Source: Treponema sp. UBA1798 | GTDB taxonomy: Bacteria > Spirochaetota > Spirochaetia > Treponematales > Treponemataceae | Direction of reading: 5' to 3' | DNA: 17,637 nucleotides | NCBI GenBank assembly: GCA_002319875.1 | Contig: DCFS01000093.1 | Span: 1-17,637 of the forward strand | Shown here: in pieces, positions 1 through 8,206 of the stretch | Position numbering within the stretch: position 1 is the stretch's first letter | How the letters are laid out: the number at the start of each line of letters is the position of its first letter | Program-made: the position numbers and the translations under genes | Notes under the pieces: generated by a model | What the model saw: the letters and a program-made list of their open reading frames with translations, nothing else | Database searches by the model: none | Told to the model about the DNA's origin: nothing

Positions 1-309
1 TATCCAGAAAGTCTTTAACGTTACCGGATTTTCCGCAGCTTTTTTGCGTGCATCCTCCATCACCGGTCCGGGAATCAGTTTTACTGCGAGCGCTATCAAA
101 GCCGGAACCACGAGCAAATCGTCAAGATACCCGATTACCGGAATAAAGTCAGGTATCAGGTCTATGGGACTGGCAGCATATCCGATGCATATGACGATAA
201 TTATTTTCGGCAGCATGGGTATCCTTGTATCATGATACGCGTACCAGATACAGCCCACTTCCCGTTTTAAATCTTCCGTTTTTTCAATCAGTTTTGCTTT
301 CAGCTTCAT
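1..309 (-). CDS. DUF1232 (YkvA-like) small membrane-associated protein, 3' end outside window
   Basis: The reading frame starts at ATG 309 and is open for 103 codons to the window edge, so the C-terminus is missing. An AGGGG Shine-Dalgarno lies about 8 bases upstream. Residues around 35-75 carry the DUF1232/YkvA hallmark: a hydrophobic segment with SPIDLIPDFIPVIGYLDD, followed by a second hydrophobic stretch ending KLIPGPV. The family is short, usually about 100-140 residues, probably membrane-associated, and has no established biochemical role. The gene begins 32 bases after the chemotaxis receptor stops, on the same strand with no terminator between them, so co-transcription is likely. Family assignment is secure from the motif; function is unknown. 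Confidence 0.85.
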   Translation of the reverse strand, partial: MKLKAKLIEKTEDLKREVGCIWYAYHDTRIPMLPKIIIVICIGYAASPIDLIPDFIPVIGYLDDLLVVPALIALAVKLIPGPVMEDARKKAAENPVTLKTFWI

Positions 310-341
310 AAAGATATCCCCTTTTACAAGTGCCCGGGACA

Positions 342-2432
342 TTATACTTTGAACATATCTACTTCGTCACCAATGACGCGGACGGAACTGGCGACGTCTC
401 CTGAAACATTTTCGAGTCGTACAGACGCTTCCCGTATCTGCCGTGCCAGTACCAACATGTCCGCCATACTGTCTGTAATCACATCTGTGGTTTGCTGAAG
501 ATTATGTACTTCCGAAATAATAGCTTTATTTCCGATCGTCATTTCTCCCGATGCAGTCCGTACCTCGGCCGTACTGTCGTTCATCATTTTAAGTGCGGCA
601 AGAATCTGTTTTGACCCTGTTTCCTGTTCATCCATTGCCATATGAATCTGCTGGACAAGACTTGTCGTTGTCTGTATCTGTCCGACAAGTTCATTATATG
701 TCTCTTCGGAATCTTTTGACGCTTCAACGACCGTTGAAATCGAAGCGACGATTTGCTGCAGTTCTGTACCGATCGTCTTTGACTGCTCCGAAGAAGTTTC
801 AGACAGTTTCCGGATTTCATCGGCAACGACTGAAAATCCCCGTCCGGCACTTCCCGCATGAGCCGCCTCGATTGCGGCGTTCATTGCCAGAAGATTTGTT
901 TGCTTCGCAATATTTGCAATGACAAGATTTGCTTCTGCAAGCATCTGTGACTGTCCCGCAATTTTTTTGACTGTTTCGCTTACCGCATTCTGTTTTGTTA
1001 CACCTGTTTTTGTTTTTTCTTCAATCGCGGTAAATTGTGCTGTCATTGTGTCTACAGACGAATCAACGGATTTTATATTACCGATCATTTCTTCTATGGC
1101 CGAAGAGGCTTCCGTAATTCCTGATGCCTGGCTTTGTATCATCTTTTCCAGAGATTCTATATTACGTGCGATTTCCGTTACGGCGCTTGCTGTCTGCGAT
1201 ACACTTTCCGACTGCTTTTCAGACTGACTGTTTGTCTGTTCAATCTGATTCAGTATTTTAGAAACAGAACTGGATGTTTCCTGAATACTGTTCTGAAGCG
1301 GCTCTTTCACTTTGATGAGCTGTTCTTTTGATCTTTTGAGATTAGCCATAATTGAACGAAGTTTTTCAATGAAAATATTGAAATTCCCGATAAGCTGACC
1401 TATTTCATCAGTCCGATTTGTTTCTATTTTCACCGTCAGGTCAGCGTCACCTTCGGAAATTTTTTTGACTGTTTTTTCTGCGATTTTAAGCGGGAATACG
1501 ACACTGTATGCAACAAGAATCGACAATGCCGTCATGACAAGGCAGATGACAACAGAAACAAAAACAATGGTTTTGAACAACCTGTTGCTCTCCTGTTTCA
1601 GCTGCGAGACCGGCACGCATACCAGTACCGACCAGCCGGAGGTACCGGGAACAGGCTGTGTCAGGAGAAACTGGTCTCCGCCGTCCGTATGAATGATTGC
1701 CGTATCTGCTTTTGATTTTTTCATGGAATCCGCAAATTTTCCTGCACTTCTGAGCAGTCCCTGCTGAGTATCCGTCACAGGGTGTTTCATGACAAGCTCT
1801 GAATCGGGATGTGCAATAATCATACCGTTGCCGTCAATAATGGCAACAAATCCTTTTTCTCCAAGATGAATTTTTTTTACCATAGAAGTAAGTTCCGTCA
1901 ATTCAAGTGTTCCGGAAAATATTCCGGTAATATTTCCTTTTTCATCTTTTGCAGGATAAACGATATTGATTGCCGGGGCATTATTTTTCCGCGAGAGTGT
2001 CGCGTTGTCGATAAAAAAATCTTTTTGGTCTGTCATGACCGCCTTAAAAAAAGGCTCTGATGATATATTTACTTCTGCGAAATCTTCATTATAAAGTTTC
2101 CCCGAACTGTCTGCAAAAAAGAACGACTGAAGCTCCGGATTTCTGTTATTAACATTCTCCATGATATACCGGAGTATTTTTACCGGATCTCCGTTATACT
2201 GAGTGCACTGGGCACTGCGTATCTGGATTTCCCGTTCTATCACGGAAAGCCAGTTCTGTATCTGTCCGACCATAGATCCGGCAATTTCTCTACAGTCTTT
2301 CTGTTGTACGTCGATTAAAGACCGGTCGGATACTTTTACCATCAGAATCGTCATGATCCCCAGCATGACAGCCGTTACCAGCCCGTATGAGACCGATACC
2401 TGTACAGCCAGTTTCCTCTTTTTATTTTTCAT
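342..2432 (-). CDS. Methyl-accepting chemotaxis protein (dCache-HAMP-signalling)
   Basis: A full-length 696-residue transmembrane chemoreceptor. A first membrane segment (about 9-33) is followed by a periplasmic region (about 35-280) that looks like a double Cache ligand-binding domain. A second membrane segment (about 285-312) leads to a HAMP linker (about 313-360) and the long coiled-coil signalling domain. The hairpin tip that contacts CheA/CheW is at about 507-545 (NLLAMNAAIEAAHAG, then GRGFSVVADEIRKLSE). The C-terminus ends VDMFKV, with no CheR-tethering pentapeptide. ATG 2432 is preceded by CAGGAGT at good spacing. I do not see a clear amino-acid-binding dCache signature, so the ligand is unknown. 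The gene lies 50 bases downstream of the LysR gene, which suggests it may sense a compound handled by the neighbouring reductase/transporter module. Confidence 0.95.
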   Translation of the reverse strand: MKNKKRKLAVQVSVSYGLVTAVMLGIMTILMVKVSDRSLIDVQQKDCREIAGSMVGQIQNWLSVIEREIQIRSAQCTQYNGDPVKILRYIMENVNNRNPELQSFFFADSSGKLYNEDFAEVNISSEPFFKAVMTDQKDFFIDNATLSRKNNAPAINIVYPAKDEKGNITGIFSGTLELTELTSMVKKIHLGEKGFVAIIDGNGMIIAHPDSELVMKHPVTDTQQGLLRSAGKFADSMKKSKADTAIIHTDGGDQFLLTQPVPGTSGWSVLVCVPVSQLKQESNRLFKTIVFVSVVICLVMTALSILVAYSVVFPLKIAEKTVKKISEGDADLTVKIETNRTDEIGQLIGNFNIFIEKLRSIMANLKRSKEQLIKVKEPLQNSIQETSSSVSKILNQIEQTNSQSEKQSESVSQTASAVTEIARNIESLEKMIQSQASGITEASSAIEEMIGNIKSVDSSVDTMTAQFTAIEEKTKTGVTKQNAVSETVKKIAGQSQMLAEANLVIANIAKQTNLLAMNAAIEAAHAGSAGRGFSVVADEIRKLSETSSEQSKTIGTELQQIVASISTVVEASKDSEETYNELVGQIQTTTSLVQQIHMAMDEQETGSKQILAALKMMNDSTAEVRTASGEMTIGNKAIISEVHNLQQTTDVITDSMADMLVLARQIREASVRLENVSGDVASSVRVIGDEVDMFKV

Positions 2433-2482
2433 TCTGTTTACTCCTGTATTTTTTGTATTGGATTGTTTTTCCCGGGATTCTT

Positions 2483-3373
2483 TTATTTTTCAAGATTACT
2501 ACAGCACCGTACAAAATTTTCAAGACACGTACCTGTATCGTTTTTTTTCCAGACAAGAACGGTTTTTGAAGCAAAAAGATTGTTTTCCGCAATCGGAATG
2601 AATTTTACTCCTGGTGCAGCCATCTTTCCTGTGTTTTGAGGCAGTATGGAAATACCTGTTCCGCATTCGACCAGCATCATCAGACTTATAATGCTGTCTG
2701 CGTAACCGACAATATTCGGCAGAAAACCGCGTGCCATACACTGCTGAAGTGTCTGCTGATATCCGACTTCCGCTATGGCAGGATTCATAACGACGAAATC
2801 ATCGTGTCGTACATCTTTCAAATATATGACAGGTTTATCCGCGAGGCGGTGTGTATTCTGCAGTACTATGCAAGTATGATTACTGGAAAGTTCCATAGTA
2901 TTAAAATCGCTGAAATTATCCATTCCTTCACAGAGTGCTACCACGACATCTGACGAACCGTTCAACAAAGATGCCAGACATTGGTCCTGACTGCAGTCGT
3001 GAAATCTGAGTTGCACATTTCTGTACAGAGTCCTGTATTTTTTTACAGCGTCGGCAAGCGAACCCAGATAACAATCGCGTAAAAAACCGATATTCAGAAT
3101 ACCGCTGTTTCCGCTTTTTATAAGCGCCATATGTTCTTTTGTTGTTTCATACATGGTAAGCATTTTCTTTGCATCTTCCAGAAATGCTTTTCCGTAGACA
3201 GTCAGGGATACATCCCTGTTTGATCTCTTAAAGAGCGGTATACCGAATTCTTCCTCAAGTCGTTCGATCTGCCTGCTGAACGTTGGTTGTGTCATATATG
3301 AAAGTTCCGCGCTGCGTGTAAAATTTAAGGTTTCTGCAAGCGTGATGAATGATCTGAGCAACCGGGTATCCAT
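2483..3373 (-). CDS. LysR-family transcriptional regulator
   Basis: A 296-residue protein of typical LysR length. The N-terminal winged helix-turn-helix is unmistakable (residues 1-60: LRSFITLAETLNFTRSAEL, then QPTFSRQIERLEEEFGIPLF). A linker helix follows, then a periplasmic-binding-protein-like effector domain from about residue 90, starting GILNIGFLRD. Start ATG 3373 has a purine-rich GGAAGGAATT upstream. It is transcribed divergently from the flavin reductase at 3550, the classic arrangement for a LysR regulator that controls its neighbour and often itself. The effector is probably the substrate of that reductase/transporter pair, but this is inferred from position only. The chemoreceptor gene follows 50 bases downstream with no visible terminator, so the regulator, receptor and DUF1232 genes may form one transcript. 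Confidence 0.93.
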   Translation of the reverse strand: MDTRLLRSFITLAETLNFTRSAELSYMTQPTFSRQIERLEEEFGIPLFKRSNRDVSLTVYGKAFLEDAKKMLTMYETTKEHMALIKSGNSGILNIGFLRDCYLGSLADAVKKYRTLYRNVQLRFHDCSQDQCLASLLNGSSDVVVALCEGMDNFSDFNTMELSSNHTCIVLQNTHRLADKPVIYLKDVRHDDFVVMNPAIAEVGYQQTLQQCMARGFLPNIVGYADSIISLMMLVECGTGISILPQNTGKMAAPGVKFIPIAENNLFASKTVLVWKKNDTGTCLENFVRCCSNLEK

Positions 3374-3549
3374 GACAATAATTCCTTCCGCTTCTATAGT
3401 AGCGGCTATTTCATGTATAAACCAGATTTTAATATCGTATATACATTTTTTTCATAGCGTCATGCAAAAAAGTCATTTTACTAAAGCAGCCGTCCGGTAG
3501 AAAATAATCCACAGATATAAAAATCTTATTTATGGAGGTTCTATAATCA
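3374..3549. promoter_or_regulatory. Divergent promoter region between LysR gene and flavin reductase
   Basis: These 176 bases separate two divergent starts and must hold both promoters. A short dyad, TAGC-G-GCTA (3400-3408), lies about 27 bases upstream of the LysR start and is a candidate regulator contact, although it does not fit the usual T-N11-A LysR box. A TATAAA hexamer at 3516-3521 could be a -10 for the reductase, but I find no good -35 at the right distance. The reductase Shine-Dalgarno GGAGG is at 3534-3538. Individual sites are weak; the region's role is inferred from gene orientation. Confidence 0.45.
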
Positions 3550-5514
3550 ATGAATGAATATCCGCTTATGTTTGAACCGCTTAAGGTAAAAAAAACAGTA
3601 TTCAGGAACAGAGTATTCGCTTCGCCTGTTACGACGGACAGAATTGTGCTGAACGGCTGCCCGACTGACGAATGCATCAACGCGTATGAAACACGTGCCC
3701 GCGGCGGTTTTGCCCAGGTTACTGTTACGGAAACGTTTGTAGATTTTGACCGCGCTGCCCGGCATGATCACAGTCTGAACATTGTGAGTCCTCATTTAAG
3801 TGTTCATCATCTGGAATCACTTGCAGTGCTTACTGAGGCGATACGTGTGCACGGAGCTGTCGCATCCATACAACTGAACCACATCGGAAATGTTAATCAT
3901 CCGTCAACTATTAAGGACGGAAAAAATCCGATCGGACCGACGGGCTTTATCAGGCCGGACGGAGTTACCGTAGATGAAATGGATGAAGACATGATGAGTA
4001 AGGTCGCAGACAACTTCGCAAATGCCTGCGGAGCTGCGAAAGATTTCGGTTTCGACATGGTCATGATTCACGGCGGACACGGATGGCTGCTTGCGCAGTT
4101 TCTCTCTCCGCTGACGAACAAACGGAATGACAGATACGGCGGCAGTCTTGAAAACCGTGCGCGTTTCCCGATGATGGTTCTGGACAGAATCAGAGCTGCA
4201 GTGGGACCTGACTTTCCGATTGAATACCGGATATCAGGTTCGGAGCGTGTGCCGGGAGGACTAGAACTTGATGAGACTTCGGAATTCTGCGCGATGATTC
4301 AGGATAGCGTGGATTTGATACACGTGACTTCCGGACTGTACCATAATCACGTTCAATCGAAAGCCTTTTCTTCAATGTTTGATGCACACGGCTGTAATCT
4401 TGATCTTGCTGCGGGCATTAAGCAGAAGGTACATATTCCTGTAGTCGCAGTCGGCGGATTCAATCATCCCCGGCAGATTGAGGATGCTATTGAAGCGGGA
4501 AAATGCGATGCCGTCGCGCTCGGGCGCCAGCAGTTTGCCGACCCGGATTTTGTTAATAAAGTACTCAGCGGCAGAACTGATGAAATAGCCCCGTGCCTCA
4601 GATGTTCCTGCTTTAATCCGCTTGCGTCCGATCCTGCAAAACGTCCTGTCATGAAGCCGTTCGAATGTTCAGTCAATCCCAGATCCGGCAGGGAGCTGCG
4701 CCTTCAGTATGCACCCAGACCCTTAGCTTCCAGAAATGTGCTCGTCATCGGCGGAGGCCCTGCCGGTATGTATGCGGCGATCACAGCTGCGGAACGGGGC
4801 CACAAAGTGACGCTTGTCGAAAAGAGCGGCAGACTCGGAGGCCTGCTCTGGTTTGCGGACGCCGACTGCCATAAGGAAGACCTTCGGCGGTACCGGGAAT
4901 CCTTAAAAGCCAGGGTGGCACATCTCGGCATTGAGGTAAAACTGAATACGGAAGCGACAGGCGATCTCATCCGGTTTTATCATCCCGATGCGGTAATCTG
5001 CGCAGTGGGCTCGTCCCCTGCCGTGCCCCGGATACCGGGCATAAGCGAATATGCGGCCCACGCTACGGACGTGTATAAGCCTGAAACAAAAATCGGTAAA
5101 AAAGTGGTCATGATAGGAGGCGGCCTCATCGGTTGTGAAACCGGATATCATCTTGCGGCGACAGACCATGACGTGCTCATCCTTGAAATGATGGACGATA
5201 TTGCGCGCGATGCATTCCCCAGCCACCGGGAGGCGCTTCTGCCCCGCCTTGAGAAAGTTCTGAAATACAAAACCGGCGTGACATGTACGGAAATCCGTGC
5301 AGACGGCGTCGTAACAAAAGATAAGTCGGGGAAAGAAACCGTCTATCCTGCAGACAGCGTTTTTTATGCGGTGGGCATGAAGCCAAAAACGGATGTTGTC
5401 GAATCGCTCAGGAAGAGTGCTTCTGTTTTTACTCCCGCAGGAGACTGCGTCAAACCTGCAAAAGTACTTGAAGCCGTACGGGCAGGCATGTTTGCCGCTA
5501 TGGACATTCTGTAG
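3550..5514 (+). CDS. NADH:flavin oxidoreductase, old-yellow-enzyme/2,4-dienoyl-CoA reductase type (OYE-FeS-FAD)
   Basis: A 654-residue three-part flavoenzyme of the FadH/enoate reductase/trimethylamine dehydrogenase architecture. Residues 1-340 form an FMN-binding TIM barrel with the family motif IHGGHGWLLAQFLSP (His174, His177) followed by TNKRNDRYGG. Cysteines 349, 352, 354 and 372 are the only candidates for the 4Fe-4S cluster between barrel and FAD domain. Residues about 395-654 form an FAD/NAD(P)H module, with GGGPAG near 401-406 and a second nucleotide fold GGGLIG near 523-528. Such enzymes pass hydride from NAD(P)H via FAD, FeS and FMN to an activated C=C bond (enoates, dienoyl-CoA, bile-acid intermediates) or act on amines; the substrate cannot be told here. 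A GGAGG lies 11 bases before the ATG. The MFS gene downstream and the divergent LysR gene suggest a dedicated uptake-and-reduction pathway, possibly using the substrate as electron sink. Confidence 0.92.
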   Translation: MNEYPLMFEPLKVKKTVFRNRVFASPVTTDRIVLNGCPTDECINAYETRARGGFAQVTVTETFVDFDRAARHDHSLNIVSPHLSVHHLESLAVLTEAIRVHGAVASIQLNHIGNVNHPSTIKDGKNPIGPTGFIRPDGVTVDEMDEDMMSKVADNFANACGAAKDFGFDMVMIHGGHGWLLAQFLSPLTNKRNDRYGGSLENRARFPMMVLDRIRAAVGPDFPIEYRISGSERVPGGLELDETSEFCAMIQDSVDLIHVTSGLYHNHVQSKAFSSMFDAHGCNLDLAAGIKQKVHIPVVAVGGFNHPRQIEDAIEAGKCDAVALGRQQFADPDFVNKVLSGRTDEIAPCLRCSCFNPLASDPAKRPVMKPFECSVNPRSGRELRLQYAPRPLASRNVLVIGGGPAGMYAAITAAERGHKVTLVEKSGRLGGLLWFADADCHKEDLRRYRESLKARVAHLGIEVKLNTEATGDLIRFYHPDAVICAVGSSPAVPRIPGISEYAAHATDVYKPETKIGKKVVMIGGGLIGCETGYHLAATDHDVLILEMMDDIARDAFPSHREALLPRLEKVLKYKTGVTCTEIRADGVVTKDKSGKETVYPADSVFYAVGMKPKTDVVESLRKSASVFTPAGDCVKPAKVLEAVRAGMFAAMDIL

Positions 5515-5527
5515 CCCGTACTATCGG

Positions 5528-5578
5528 TGTACCGGCGGACGGAAATTCTTTTTTTTCTGAATACTGTCTGCCGGTACA
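5528..5578 (+). promoter_or_regulatory. Intercistronic stem-loop between reductase and MFS genes
   Basis: Arms at 5528-5540 (TGTACCGGCGGAC) and 5566-5578 (GTCTGCCGGTACA) pair over 13 positions with one G-U wobble. The 25-base loop has a further ATTC/GAAT pairing option. There is no U-tract directly after the right arm, so it is not a simple terminator. It sits between the reductase stop (5514) and the MFS Shine-Dalgarno (about 5605), where such a structure may stabilise or process the mRNA or adjust the ratio of the two products. The role is inferred. Confidence 0.55.
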
Positions 5579-5620
5579 GAGGTTCGTGAAAACAGCCAGA
5601 ATACAAAGGAGAAATTTCAT

Positions 5621-6793
5621 ATGGTTAAATCTTCAACACTCAAAGTGAAAACAGCGATATTGTCGCTTGCGTTTCTTGCACAGGGGTTCCTTGCCATTTC
5701 GTGTGCCATGTCGGATATCGCAAAATCGTTCCCCGATGCATCGGAGAGTTTCATTCAGTCAATTATTAACATTCCTACGCTGCTGTCCATTCCGTTTCTT
5801 CTCGTCGGCGGATTCATCGCCGGAAAAATTAATAAAAAACTTCTTGTAGTAATCGGACTCATCCTTTTTACTTTAGGCGGAACGGCTCCGTTCTTTCTGA
5901 ATAACGCCGTTACCATACTTGCGACCAGATGTCTGTTCGGTATCGGATTCGGTATTATTATTCTGTTCGCGCAGAGCCTGATCGCTGACTTTTTTATGGG
6001 CACGGAAGACTATCAGCCCATGCTCGGGTATCAGAGTGCCACTGTTGCAGTCGGCAGCATCATTATGAACCTGATAGCCGGAGTATTAAGTACAACCGGC
6101 TGGCACCACGTATTTCTGGTATATCTTGCAGGTCTTATCCCGCTTGCCATTGTCTGCATGTGGCTGCCCGGACAGCAGAAGCAGGTACAATCCGGAAAGA
6201 AAAGAACTCCGTCAAAAGTAAAAGTGCCGGCTGTTGTGCTCTGGTATGTGGCAGGTATCTTTATGTACGGCTTTTTTATGATCCCCGGTATTACAAACAT
6301 TTCGTTCCTTATTTCCGACAACAATCTTGGCAGTACATTCGTAAGCGGCATTGTTGTAACGCTTTATACCGTAGGAGGCATACTCGGAGGACTGTTTTTC
6401 GGACACTGGTCGCGTATTCTGAAACGGAAGTCGACGGCATGTGCGCTGTTTCTTCATGCTGCCGGAATGCTCATTATGAGTACTGCCGTAAATCTTCCGG
6501 TAGTTGCCGCCGGTACGGTCATAGCAGGATTTGCATTTTCTTCCGTTATGCCGTCCATCATGGCAGCTGTAGGAAAAGAGTCGAGGGAGGCATCCACCAT
6601 GGGATTTGCGCTTGCCAATGTGGGAGTCAATGCAGGAAACTTTCTGTCCGGAATATTCATGCCGCTCTTTCTTCAGAATGTCTGCGGCACGAAAGGTTCC
6701 GGACAACCGCAGCTTATCTGCGGAGGTACGGGGCTGCTTGTCAGCGCTGTCGTCTGCATGTTTTTCTCGATGAAAGCGAAAAAGGAGCTTTAA
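5621..6793 (+). CDS. Major facilitator superfamily transporter
   Basis: A 390-residue, very hydrophobic protein with the pattern of twelve membrane helices in two halves joined by a basic cytoplasmic loop (about residues 184-203, rich in Lys/Arg). A weak MFS motif A is visible between helices 2 and 3 (GGFIAGKINKK, about 63-73). A glycine-rich helix 4/5 region (CLFGIGFGIIILFAQSLIADFF) is also typical. ATG 5621 has AAGGAG about 9 bases upstream. The gene is 106 bases downstream of the flavin reductase, separated by a stem-loop, and is followed by a terminator, so it ends that transcript. It most likely imports the reductase substrate or exports its product; the direction and solute cannot be read from sequence. 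Confidence 0.92.
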   Translation: MVKSSTLKVKTAILSLAFLAQGFLAISCAMSDIAKSFPDASESFIQSIINIPTLLSIPFLLVGGFIAGKINKKLLVVIGLILFTLGGTAPFFLNNAVTILATRCLFGIGFGIIILFAQSLIADFFMGTEDYQPMLGYQSATVAVGSIIMNLIAGVLSTTGWHHVFLVYLAGLIPLAIVCMWLPGQQKQVQSGKKRTPSKVKVPAVVLWYVAGIFMYGFFMIPGITNISFLISDNNLGSTFVSGIVVTLYTVGGILGGLFFGHWSRILKRKSTACALFLHAAGMLIMSTAVNLPVVAAGTVIAGFAFSSVMPSIMAAVGKESREASTMGFALANVGVNAGNFLSGIFMPLFLQNVCGTKGSGQPQLICGGTGLLVSAVVCMFFSMKAKKEL

Positions 6794-6852
6794 AATCGCC
6801 CGCATACTGATTTAATTCCGGTTCCTGCTCAGCCGTTTCCCTGCCGCAGAAG

Positions 6853-6896
6853 TTTTCCGGTTTGCCCGGTAAAAAGCCGTCCCCGGAATTTTTTTT
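6853..6896 (+). terminator. Rho-independent terminator after the MFS gene
   Basis: The arms TTCCGG (6855-6860) and CCGGAA (6883-6888) form a GC-rich stem, followed directly by eight T residues (6889-6896). The 22-base loop has a further possible CGG/CCG pairing. It lies 60-100 bases after the MFS stop codon, between two convergent genes, and would end the plus-strand transcript. Confidence 0.75.
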
Positions 6897-6910
6897 CCCC
6901 CGGATACGGC
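6871..6910 (-). terminator. Rho-independent terminator of the dipeptidase operon, overlapping the plus-strand one
   Basis: Read on the minus strand, GCCGT (6910-6906) and CCGG (6903-6900) pair with CCGG (6886-6883) and ACGGC (6880-6876), giving nine base pairs around a small internal loop. TTTTT follows (6875-6871). It begins 8 bases after the dipeptidase stop at 6918. The same GC-rich sequence is reused by the plus-strand terminator, so the two convergent transcripts share an overlapping bidirectional terminator. Confidence 0.65.
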
Positions 6911-6917
6911 AGGAAAC

Positions 6918-8189
6918 TTATTTTCCAGCTATCAGCAGAGAGAGTGCATTTGTATATATCTCAAAGCTTGTTTTCATACCGCTGATATCCCAGTATTCAT
7001 CTGCTTTGTGAAAAGCAGGTTCAACGCCAGGCATAATCACCCCGAAAGCTACTGCGTTCGGAAACGCACGGGCATATGTACAGGCACCGGATCCGACAGG
7101 TTCCCGCGCGTCATGAGTCACCTCCCGATATGCCTTTTGCAATACATTGATAAAATCACTTTTCCTGTCTACAAACAATGGCGGATTTTCACTGATGAAA
7201 TTTACATGAAAACCAAGCTCTGCAACGCGGCTCTCAATTCTTTTCAAAACATCATTACGTGTGACTGTAACCGGATAGCGGATATCGCAAACCAGTTTAC
7301 CCGTATTAAGGTGGACACTTGCTATTGACGGCGTAATCGTGAGCATGCCTGAAGGTTCATCACATAAATCGATACCGAAACCTTCCCTGTTTGCAATCTT
7401 CACAAGTGAAAAAAAGGGATGACTGAACCCATCATCTTCAAGATGTGCACACAATTTTATAAGCGCATTTTCACCAGTCTCAGGAGCCATCGCATGAGCA
7501 GCTTTCCCTTCAGCGTGATATGTTTTGCCGCCAATGACAGCTCTTGCTTCGGCAGGAACAACATTTGACTTCAGTCCACTGTCCAATTCAAGCGGTAAGG
7601 TTCCTCCGGTAAAAGTCCCTTCAATACTTATTCTGACAATTCCCTTCTCCGCATTGAGCACAGGATATGACGCATCAGGAGAAAATGCAATTGACGGTAT
7701 TTCCTCGGTCTTTTTATACCGCTGCATACAGGTCCACATTCCACTCTCTTCATCGCCGCCGAAAATCAGCCTGATCCGCTTGTTCAGAAATATACCACTG
7801 TCGACAATTGCTTTCATCGCATACAAACACATAATAGTCGGCCCCTTATCGTCGGAAGTACCGCGTCCATACAGCCGCTCTTCATGAACAGTTGCGTCAA
7901 AGGGATTATATGTCCAGCCGTCTCCGGCCGGAACAGTATCAACATGGGTCAGCAGTCCGATCATTTCATCACCATGTCCTATTTCAAGATACCCGCAATA
8001 CCCATCAATGTCAGCTGCAACGGGGAATCCCATTTTTTTTCCAAGTTCGAGCACATAAGAAATAGCCCGATGCACCCCTTCACCGAGAGGAGAGTCCGGA
8101 GTCACATCCTTGTCGCGATTGACACTCTTTATCCTGACCAGGGCTGTCACATCATGAATAAACCGATCACGGTCAAAATTATATTCCAT
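6918..8189 (-). CDS. M20-family metallodipeptidase, PepV/Sapep-like
   Basis: A 423-residue cytoplasmic zinc peptidase. In order: THVDTVPAG (His82, Asp84), YGRGTSDDKGP (bridging Asp113/114), GGDEESG (Glu147-Glu148, general base and metal ligand), SPDASYP (Asp172), and near the C-terminus an AFHKADEYW motif supplying the last His. These are the M20 metal and catalytic residues in PepV-type context, and the insertion between them is the usual lid domain. PepV and Sapep cleave a wide range of dipeptides. I chose ATG 8189, although the frame is open up to 8267: it leaves 17 bases after the upstream carrier gene, has GGGAG about 10 bases before it, and gives the family N-terminus. As last gene of a desulfidase-carrier-dipeptidase operon, it may release cysteine from an imported dipeptide. 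Confidence 0.9.
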   Translation of the reverse strand: MEYNFDRDRFIHDVTALVRIKSVNRDKDVTPDSPLGEGVHRAISYVLELGKKMGFPVAADIDGYCGYLEIGHGDEMIGLLTHVDTVPAGDGWTYNPFDATVHEERLYGRGTSDDKGPTIMCLYAMKAIVDSGIFLNKRIRLIFGGDEESGMWTCMQRYKKTEEIPSIAFSPDASYPVLNAEKGIVRISIEGTFTGGTLPLELDSGLKSNVVPAEARAVIGGKTYHAEGKAAHAMAPETGENALIKLCAHLEDDGFSHPFFSLVKIANREGFGIDLCDEPSGMLTITPSIASVHLNTGKLVCDIRYPVTVTRNDVLKRIESRVAELGFHVNFISENPPLFVDRKSDFINVLQKAYREVTHDAREPVGSGACTYARAFPNAVAFGVIMPGVEPAFHKADEYWDISGMKTSFEIYTNALSLLIAGK

Positions 8190-8206
8190 TCTGACTGTGC
8201 TCCCGG

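Noticed and set aside
3400..3408. Short dyad TAGC-G-GCTA considered as a definite LysR operator.
   Set aside because: It does not match the T-N11-A pattern and nine bases can occur by chance, so it is kept only as a weak candidate within the divergent region.
6160..6810. Plus- and minus-strand frames of about 200 codons overlapping the MFS gene.
   Set aside because: Their translations are rich in Cys, Arg and His without domain character, as expected of out-of-frame readings of a membrane protein gene. The MFS frame has a good ribosome-binding site and family features.
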